Under the pieces are notes generated by a model. That model worked only from the letters and a program-made list of their open reading frames with translations, searched no databases and had not been told where the DNA came from. DNA of 16,935 nt from CAZSXU01 sp964610505 (lineage in GTDB: Bacteria > Arandabacterota > Arandabacteria > JAGLYR01), in assembly GCA_964610505.1 (NCBI GenBank), contig CAZSXU010000045.1, positions 1 through 16,935 on the forward strand. Reading direction: 5' to 3'. Positions 1 to 5,582 of this stretch are shown one piece after another; the first letter of the stretch is position 1; each line of letters begins with the position of its first letter. Made by a program: the position numbers and the translations under genes.

Positions 1-519
1 TGGACCGAGCTACTGAAGAGAGAAATCGATCACGAGTACAAGGCGGCCGGGGGGCTATTCGATCTGGTCATAGATGCCGATCTCGACTGGAAACCTTCGA
101 CCGGCGAAAACTGGATGACGACACGCCAGCTCCTTCGCCACATCGCCGAAGGCACGGGGGCGGCTTTCAGGGGTATCGTGACCGGGGATTGGGGGATGCC
201 GGACGGCGTCGATATGAGCGAGCTTCCGCCCGAGGAGATGCTCCCGCCGGCCGAGAAGATGCCGGGAGCCGAGTCCGTGGCCGAGGCCAAGGACGTCCTG
301 GCGGCCGACCGGAATCTGGCCGTGGAGATGCTGGGAAACGTGAGTGAGGACGACCTCGCCCACAAGCCGGCGCCCGTGCCCTGGGATCCCTCGAACATGA
401 TCCTCGGCCACCGGCTTCTCCAGATGGTGAGTCACCTGACCCACCACAAGTGCCAGCTGTTCTACTATCTGAAGCTCCAGGGCAAGCCGGTTCACACCGG
501 GCATCTTTGGGGCATGTAA
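1..519 (+). CDS. DinB-like four-helix-bundle protein, 5' end off the window
   Basis: The frame is open from base 1 to the TAA at 517-519, so the start lies before the window. About 172 residues are visible. DinB/DfsA-like proteins are four-helix bundles that bind a metal through three histidines, often as thiol transferases or stress proteins. Here a histidine appears in the early helix (LLRHIAEG) and the typical C-terminal pair in HLTHHKCQLFYY, followed by a final LKLQGKPVHTGHLWGM tail, which is how DinB domains usually end. An internal ATG at 115 is not a convincing start because the first helix begins before it (KREIDHEYKAAGGLFDLV). There is no signal peptide in the visible part, so it is probably cytoplasmic. 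It converges on the PD40 lipoprotein gene with only 16 bases between stop codons and no obvious shared terminator. The fold is fairly sure; the substrate is unknown. Confidence 0.8.
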   Translation, partial: WTELLKREIDHEYKAAGGLFDLVIDADLDWKPSTGENWMTTRQLLRHIAEGTGAAFRGIVTGDWGMPDGVDMSELPPEEMLPPAEKMPGAESVAEAKDVLAADRNLAVEMLGNVSEDDLAHKPAPVPWDPSNMILGHRLLQMVSHLTHHKCQLFYYLKLQGKPVHTGHLWGM

Positions 520-535
520 GAGCCGGATTTCACCT

Positions 536-1495
536 TCAGCCCCCGTACCTGTCCCGAGCCGCCTGGATCCCGGACGTGTCGACCCAATACACGGCGGGTC
601 CTCCCTCTCGATCGCTCGTGAAGAACAGGTACTTGCCGTCCGGGCTCAGGGAACTGAATACCTCCATCGCCGGCGAATTGACCGGGTAGGAGAGGGGCAT
701 GGAATTCGTCCAGGAGCCGTCGGGTTTCCGGAAGCTGACCAGCAGATCCGCGCCGCCCACGCCGAAGGGGCGGCCCATGGATGTGAAGACCATGTAGCTC
801 TCATCGGGAGCGACGCAGGGAGCGACGTCCTGAAAGTCGCTGTTGATCGATTCCCCCAGTTTCTCGGGATCCCCATATTCCCCCTCGGAGAATTCCGAAA
901 GATAGATGTCGCCGTTGTCGGTGGTCTCACCCACCCAGGCCGCGTAGTAGATGCTGCCGTCGCGCGTGACGGAAACCTGCATGGAGAGTCTCGTCCAATT
1001 CACGGCGGGGCTCACCGGCCGGGGCTCGGACCATCCGTCCTCCAATCGCTCGACGAACCAGACATAACCCATTCCCTCGGGCTCGCCGGGGGCGCGAGCG
1101 CGCATGGAGCTGAAGTACAGGCGCTGCCCGTCGTGCGAGAAGACGGGCGCCCCGTCGTTGGACGGCCCCGAGAAGGGAGCCACCCGAGGAGCACTCCACT
1201 CACCGTCTCGCAGCTCGGAGAAATAAATCATCTGGTCCGCGAAGCTTCCGGAATACGCGGACCAGTAGGCCTCGGTACCGTCGGGCGAGAACGACGGGGC
1301 GCTGTGCGCCACGAGTCCTTCGGACATCGCCGCCGGGGCGAAACGCTTGGGGGTCAGGCCCGGCGGGGCCTGCCCGAGGTACGGCCCCGACATTCGCTTC
1401 TGCGAAGAGGGACGATCGGACGTTTCCTCCGGCGTGCAGCCGGCCAGGAACGTGAACAGAAAAAGCCATGCGAGGCCTGCCCTCGGCAATGTCAT
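536..1495 (-). CDS. PD40 (TolB-like) beta-propeller lipoprotein
   Basis: The protein has 319 residues. I chose the ATG at 1495 because a GGAG lies 9 bases upstream and because it gives a clean lipoprotein signal: MTLPRAGLAWLFLFTFLAGC, with lipobox LAGC and lipidated Cys20. A longer in-frame start at 1534 would put 13 residues before this signal and has no ribosome site. At least four to five WD40-like/PD40 blades can be seen (about residues 64-79, 115-130, 173-186, 223-240, 280-294), with the typical SPDG..YWSA, SHDGQRLYFSS and SPDGKYLFFTSDR motifs. Proteins of this type are envelope-anchored propellers seen in FCB-type bacteria. TolB uses the same repeat but is longer and has an N-terminal alpha/beta domain, which is missing here, so this is not TolB. 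The ligand or partner is unknown. It stands alone, divergent from the S1 gene. Confidence 0.88.
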   Translation of the reverse strand: MTLPRAGLAWLFLFTFLAGCTPEETSDRPSSQKRMSGPYLGQAPPGLTPKRFAPAAMSEGLVAHSAPSFSPDGTEAYWSAYSGSFADQMIYFSELRDGEWSAPRVAPFSGPSNDGAPVFSHDGQRLYFSSMRARAPGEPEGMGYVWFVERLEDGWSEPRPVSPAVNWTRLSMQVSVTRDGSIYYAAWVGETTDNGDIYLSEFSEGEYGDPEKLGESINSDFQDVAPCVAPDESYMVFTSMGRPFGVGGADLLVSFRKPDGSWTNSMPLSYPVNSPAMEVFSSLSPDGKYLFFTSDREGGPAVYWVDTSGIQAARDRYGG

Positions 1496-1677
1496 GTACC
1501 GGATCTCCATACTGGGGGGACGAATCGGATCCAATGTCGCTCGCGGCCTGCTGGACGGACGCGATCTCTGAAGACTCTACCGCGGCGCCGACGTACGCGC
1601 AAGGCCTGGATTCTCGATCCGGGGACAGGCGGGCGCATCGAGGCGCCGACGAGCGGTTCTTCGATCCGCGAAGCCGC

Positions 1678-1706
1678 TTGACTTTCGAGCGTGAATGACG
1701 CATCCT
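1678..1706 (+). promoter_or_regulatory. Possible sigma70-type promoter for the S1 gene
   Basis: TTGACT at 1678-1683 and CATCCT at 1701-1706 are separated by 17 bases. The -35 is good and the -10 weak (three of six consensus bases). If used, transcription would begin near 1713. That would exclude a GTG start at 1691 and agrees with the ATG at 1781. Confidence 0.35.
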
Positions 1707-1780
1707 TAGGCGTTGTCTTGGGACCCGACGGACCGGCCCGCCCATCTTCGAATCCACGAGCAGGGGGAAAAACAATCCAC

Positions 1781-3358
1781 ATGGAGAGCCACGACGAACG
1801 CCCGGCTGCGCAGGAAAACGAACGATCCGAACCGGCGAAAGAACCCGCCGCAATTCCTGAACCTCCGGAAGCCCGACAACCCGAAGAGAAGGAGAAATCG
1901 AGCGAGGACTTCGCCGCACTGCTCGAGGAAGGTGGCGTGCCGTCGGCTGACGTGAGCGTCGGGGATCGAGTAAGGGGCAGGATCATCTCCATCGGCGAGG
2001 TCGACGCCTTCGTTGATTTCGGAGGGCGATCGGAAGCCTCGATCACGGCGACCGAGCTCCTCGACGAAGACGGGGCGCCCCGCTACAAGGTCGGCGATGA
2101 GATCGAAGCCATCGTGGCGTCCGTTGAGGACGGCGTGCTCCTGACCCTGAGTGGACGGGCGGTGGCGCTCTCGACGGAAATGTTGCGCGAGGCGTTTCGG
2201 AATCACATTCCGGTGGAAGGGCTCGTGAAACAGATCAACCGGGGCGGGTTTGAAGTCGTTGTGAGTGGCGTCCGGGGATTCTGTCCCATCTCGCAGATCG
2301 ACTCGAAGTACGTCGAGTCCCCCAACGAGTTTGTGGGACAGAAGCTCTCTTTCCGAATCACCGAGTGGCAGGACGGCGGCCGCAACTTGGTTCTCTCCCG
2401 GCGGGCCGTTCTCGAGGAGCAGGAGGAACACCGTCGCGAGGAGCTGCGGGCGAAGATCGTGGAGGGGACTGAGTTCGAGGGAGTGATCACCCGAGTTCAA
2501 CCCTTTGGTGTCTTTGTCGACCTGGGAGGGATCGAGGGACTCGTTCATGTTTCGGAGCTCTCCCACGGGCGGGTGGAGAATCCCTCCGACCATTTCGCGC
2601 GGAACCAGAAGATTACCGTCAAGGTCATCAAGGTCGAGAACCTTGGAAAAGCCAAGGAACGGATTTCCCTCTCCATTCGAGAACTCCTTCCCGATCCGTG
2701 GGAATCGGAGGTGGCCAAATTCCACGAAGGGTCCGTCGTTCGGGGCAAGGTCGTGAGTCTTGCGAATTTCGGGGCGTTTGTCGAATTGGCTCCCGGGTTG
2801 GACGGCCTGGTTCATCTTTCAGAACTCTCGCACAAGCGGGTGGCCCATCCCAAGGAAGCGGTGTCGGAGGGGAATGAAGTCGACGTCCAGATTCTCGAGA
2901 TCGACCGGGTGAAACGGCGCATTTCACTTTCCCTCAAGCGGCTGGAGAAGGCCGACGAGATGCGGGCCGAAGAAGGTGGTCCCAAAGTCGGCGACACGGT
3001 GGAGTGCGTGATTTCGAGCGTCAAGCCCTTTGGCGTATTCGTCGACATCACCTCAACGGATCTCAGGCTCTCGGGCCTCATCCCGGCGGCCGAGACGGGT
3101 GAATCGAGGGATGCGAACCTCCACAAGAAGTTTCCCCGGGGACGGAAGCTCCAAGCCGAAATCGTCAACATCGACGAGCGGGGCCGGATTCGGTTAAGCC
3201 TGATTTCTCTTCACTCACGAAGGGAACGCGAGGGTTTCGAGACGTACAAGGCCGAGAGCAAAGCGCAGCGAGCCGGAACCAGCCTCTCCATTTTCGCTGA
3301 CGTCCTGGACAAAGTGAAACGGCAGGCGCAGGAGCCGGACGGGAGTGGGGATTCCTGA
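1781..3358 (+). CDS. rpsA: S1 RNA-binding protein, probably 30S ribosomal protein S1
   Basis: The protein has 525 residues. It has an acidic, Pro/Glu-rich N-terminal tail (1-57) followed by five S1 (OB-fold) domains at about 59-130, 137-215, 224-300, 311-382 and 397-475. Domains 3 and 4 are the most canonical, with the GVFVDLGG.EGLVHVSELSH and GAFVELAPGLDGLVHLSELSH signatures and closing ISLSIREL/ISLSLKRL. Domain 1 is the most divergent. S1 binds mRNA on the 30S subunit and helps unstructured initiation. Bacterial S1 proteins carry four to six such repeats, so five is normal. A GTG at 1691 would add 30 residues, but the ATG at 1781 has an AGGGGGAAA upstream (about 13 bases, rather far). The protein could instead be a paralogous S1-domain protein. 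The following hairpin and the adjacent desulfurase gene may form a loose transcription unit. Confidence 0.85.
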   Translation: MESHDERPAAQENERSEPAKEPAAIPEPPEARQPEEKEKSSEDFAALLEEGGVPSADVSVGDRVRGRIISIGEVDAFVDFGGRSEASITATELLDEDGAPRYKVGDEIEAIVASVEDGVLLTLSGRAVALSTEMLREAFRNHIPVEGLVKQINRGGFEVVVSGVRGFCPISQIDSKYVESPNEFVGQKLSFRITEWQDGGRNLVLSRRAVLEEQEEHRREELRAKIVEGTEFEGVITRVQPFGVFVDLGGIEGLVHVSELSHGRVENPSDHFARNQKITVKVIKVENLGKAKERISLSIRELLPDPWESEVAKFHEGSVVRGKVVSLANFGAFVELAPGLDGLVHLSELSHKRVAHPKEAVSEGNEVDVQILEIDRVKRRISLSLKRLEKADEMRAEEGGPKVGDTVECVISSVKPFGVFVDITSTDLRLSGLIPAAETGESRDANLHKKFPRGRKLQAEIVNIDERGRIRLSLISLHSRREREGFETYKAESKAQRAGTSLSIFADVLDKVKRQAQEPDGSGDS

Positions 3359-3394
3359 GGCCGGAGGCCAGGTGCGGTGACCGGGTGTTCGAAA

Positions 3395-3416
3395 GGGCAG
3401 GCGGCGACGCCTGCCC
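3395..3416 (+). terminator. GC-rich hairpin with GNRA loop between S1 and desulfurase genes
   Basis: GGGCAGGCG (3395-3403) pairs perfectly with CGCCTGCCC (3408-3416) across a GCGA tetraloop. Only a short CATTTCG follows, so termination would be partial at best. It may attenuate read-through into the next gene or stabilise the 3' end of the S1 transcript. Confidence 0.5.
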
Positions 3417-3471
3417 CATTTCGCGATGCCCCCGTGCGGGAGGGAAGTCCGAGCGCCCCGGAGGCTGAAGG

Positions 3472-4605
3472 ATGAAACCGATCTATCTCGACTACAATGC
3501 GACGACGCCCGTGGCTCCCGAAGTGGCGGATGCCATGATGCCCTATCTCCTGGAGCACTTTGGAAATCCGTCCAGTTCTCATGCGTATGGGGTCGAGACC
3601 CGCAGGGCCGTCGAACAGGCTCGGCGCGGGGTCGCCGGTCTCCTCCAGTGTGAACCGGACGAGATTGTCTTCACGAGCAGCGGCTCGGAATCCAACAACA
3701 CGGCCATCCAGGGTGTGGCGCTTGCCCACCGGGACCGCGGCGATCATATCGTCACGACCGCCGTCGAGCACCCGGCCGTCATCGAGGTCTGCCGGTTTCT
3801 GGAGACTCAGGGGTTCCGAACCACCTGTGTTTCTGTGGACGAACATGGCCTGGTGAACGTTGAGGAACTGGAAAGGGCGCTTACGCCGGCGACGATTCTA
3901 ATCACGGTGATGCACGCCAACAACGAGGTGGGCACGGTCCAGCCCGTAGCGGAGATTTCGCGCCTGGCCCACAAGCGAGGCATTCCCCTCCACACCGACG
4001 CCGCTCAGTCGGTCGGCAAGATTCCCACTCGAGTGGACGAGCTCGGAGTGGACCTGCTCTCGGTGGCGGGTCACAAGATGTACGTCCCGAAGGGTATCGG
4101 AGCCCTCTACGTGCGGCGTGGGACACGCATGCAGAAGCTGATTCACGGTGCGGAGCACGAGGGAAACCGGCGGGCCGGAACGGAGAACGTTCTGGAGATA
4201 GTCGGTCTCGGCCGGGGCGCGGAAGTGGCCGCGAGAGACCTCGACAAGAATGCCCGGCATCTCCAGACCCTGCGGGACCGTCTCCACCGAGCCCTGGAGC
4301 GAGCCTTGACCGGCGTGAAGCTCAACGGGCATCCCGTGAAGCGCTTGCCCAATACGCTGAACGTCGGTTTTCGCGGCGTTGAGGCCAATGCTCTCCTGTC
4401 GCTCATCGACGGCGTGGCGGCTTCTCCCGGTGCGGCCTGCCACTCGGGGGAGACTCGGGTCTCGCGCGTTCTCGAAGCCATGCGAGTTCCCATGGAATAC
4501 GCCATGGGTGCCGTGCGGTTCTCCACCGGTAGGGAGACGAGCGCCGATGACGTCGATCGCGCCGCCGAGCTCGTTGTCACGGCTGTGAACCAGCTGCGCT
4601 CCTAG
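3472..4605 (+). CDS. NifS-family cysteine desulfurase / selenocysteine-lyase-like PLP enzyme
   Basis: The 377-residue protein is a full-length class-V aminotransferase-fold enzyme. Such enzymes take sulfur from cysteine (or selenium from selenocysteine) as an enzyme-bound persulfide for Fe-S, thio-tRNA or cofactor synthesis. Visible active-site elements are the N-terminal YLDYNATTP and GNPSS motifs, His100 (VEHPAV) over the PLP ring, Asp176 and Gln179 (HTDAAQSVGK), the Schiff-base Lys202 (AGHKMYVPKG) and catalytic Cys323 in ASPGAACHSGE. GTEN is also present. The Cys loop reads A-A-C-H-S rather than the S-A-C-T-S of IscS, and in this respect is closer to the selenocysteine-lyase (SCLY) branch. 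GGAGG at 3460-3464, 7 bases from the ATG, fixes the start. No IscU, selD or tRNA-thiolation gene lies beside it in this window, so the acceptor is unknown. A strong terminator follows. Confidence 0.92.
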   Translation: MKPIYLDYNATTPVAPEVADAMMPYLLEHFGNPSSSHAYGVETRRAVEQARRGVAGLLQCEPDEIVFTSSGSESNNTAIQGVALAHRDRGDHIVTTAVEHPAVIEVCRFLETQGFRTTCVSVDEHGLVNVEELERALTPATILITVMHANNEVGTVQPVAEISRLAHKRGIPLHTDAAQSVGKIPTRVDELGVDLLSVAGHKMYVPKGIGALYVRRGTRMQKLIHGAEHEGNRRAGTENVLEIVGLGRGAEVAARDLDKNARHLQTLRDRLHRALERALTGVKLNGHPVKRLPNTLNVGFRGVEANALLSLIDGVAASPGAACHSGETRVSRVLEAMRVPMEYAMGAVRFSTGRETSADDVDRAAELVVTAVNQLRS

Positions 4606-4646
4606 CACCGGGAGCTTCACAGGACCTTTGGGTGTTATGGAATATC

Positions 4647-4683
4647 AAGGCCCGTGTGTTTGAACACACGGGCCTTCTCTCTT
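4647..4683 (+). terminator. Strong intrinsic-type terminator after the desulfurase gene
   Basis: AAGGCCCGTGTGT (4647-4659) and ACACACGGGCCTT (4664-4676) form a perfect 13-bp stem with a TTGA loop, followed by the pyrimidine tail CTCTCTT. The T-tract is imperfect. The near-symmetrical A/T ends suggest it could act in both directions, but no gene converges here. Confidence 0.8.
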
Positions 4684-4794
4684 GGCGCGAGTCGCGAAAC
4701 TTTCGGACCTTGCTTTCCCGATCTGGCGCGGATATTGCGACAGCCCGGAACGGCAAGACCTCGTGGTCGGTTTTGCCATCCAAGGAGGTTGGAC

Positions 4795-5538
4795 ATGAAC
4801 CGCTTTTCGCTTGGGCTGCTGATGGCCGGATTCATTCTGCCGGCCGTGCCGCGGACGTCGAGTGGGCAAGACGTCGTTTGGCCTCGTGTCGCGGACGGCG
4901 GTAGGCAGGATGTCGTCTGGCCGCGTCTTGCGGACGGGGGAGCCATGTTCGTACTCGGCGAGAGGGTGGAGCCACCCTACCTTTTCACGCTGGAGGAGGA
5001 CACGCTGCGGGTGAATGGGACGCCGGTGAAGCCGGTGCGGAGAAGCGGATGTCGTGAGCCCGCCGTGAGCCCCGAGACGCGCGAACGGCACGGCTTGCTG
5101 GAGGAATGTTTCGAGTTATGCGACGCCCTGTTCGAGCGCGGAGTGTGTCGGGCAGCCGTGCGGGATTCGGCGCTCGGCTTTTTGCGTGGACATCCACGGG
5201 TAGGGGCGGTCCGGCGGCACGAGGCCGACACGATCCGGCTGGAGTGGAAGGGGCGCCCGAACCGAGAGGAGTACGTCATGATTCCATTCGAGACACCTCC
5301 TCCGCCGATTTCCTGGACCGACATGTGTGGGAACACGGCGGAGCGGTACGCCGGTTACCTTGCGGCGGGATCCGTCGTTCTTGTGAGCGCGGGCGGAGAG
5401 ATGGTTCTTCATGCGGAAAGGAGACGGGCGCTGGAGGACGAGATCGAGATTCTCCGCCGTCTGCAGGACCCCGAGGCCGAGGAGATCGAAATCCTGTCGG
5501 CGGAATTCGCCCGGGAATTCTTGCAGGCACATCCATAG
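4795..5538 (+). CDS. Secreted protein of unknown function with duplicated N-terminal 13-mer
   Basis: I do not recognise the family. The start at 4795 has a perfect ribosome site (AAGGAGG at 4782-4788, spacing 6) and gives 247 residues. An upstream in-frame ATG at 4654 lies inside the terminator hairpin and is rejected. MNRFSLGLLMAGFILPAVP is a signal peptide, with likely cleavage near SSG-Q25. The mature N-terminus then carries two tandem copies of QDVVWPR(V/L)ADGG (25-37 and 38-50). The rest has five cysteines (86, 105, 109, 118, 178), a possible helical region at 205-245 rich in Glu/Arg (ALEDEIEILRRLQDPEAEEIEIL), and no membrane segment after the signal. Even-spaced Cys105 and Cys109 in a helix could form disulfides or bind metal. 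It is 44 bases upstream of the clan-CD protein gene and probably co-transcribed with it. Confidence 0.75.
   Translation: MNRFSLGLLMAGFILPAVPRTSSGQDVVWPRVADGGRQDVVWPRLADGGAMFVLGERVEPPYLFTLEEDTLRVNGTPVKPVRRSGCREPAVSPETRERHGLLEECFELCDALFERGVCRAAVRDSALGFLRGHPRVGAVRRHEADTIRLEWKGRPNREEYVMIPFETPPPPISWTDMCGNTAERYAGYLAAGSVVLVSAGGEMVLHAERRRALEDEIEILRRLQDPEAEEIEILSAEFAREFLQAHP
4867..4944 (+). repeat. In-frame 39-bp tandem duplication coding for QDVVWPR(V/L)ADGG
   Basis: Two adjacent 39-bp units (4867-4905 and 4906-4944) encode nearly the same 13-mer. Over the first 12 codons I count six synonymous changes and one conservative change (Val to Leu). The duplication is therefore old and its protein sequence seems to be kept. 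Confidence 0.85.
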
Positions 5539-5582
5539 ATCCGGAGGAGAGGCACTCATGTGGGGGGAGAGGAAGGGACGAG

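Noticed and set aside
1706..2815. 369-codon minus-strand frame opposite the S1 gene
   Set aside because: The plus strand encodes well-conserved S1 domains over the same bases; the antisense product shows nothing recognisable.
4710..4736. Possible promoter TTGCTT-15-GATATT before the 247-residue protein
   Set aside because: The spacing is too short and both boxes are weak. A promoter is expected somewhere between 4684 and 4790, but this one is not convincing.
4654..4794. Upstream in-frame start for the 247-residue secreted protein
   Set aside because: It lies within the terminator hairpin, lacks a ribosome site, and would bury the signal peptide 47 residues inside.
5106..5582. Extended N-terminus of the clan-CD protein
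   Set aside because: It overlaps most of the preceding secreted-protein gene in another frame; the signal peptide begins at 5583.
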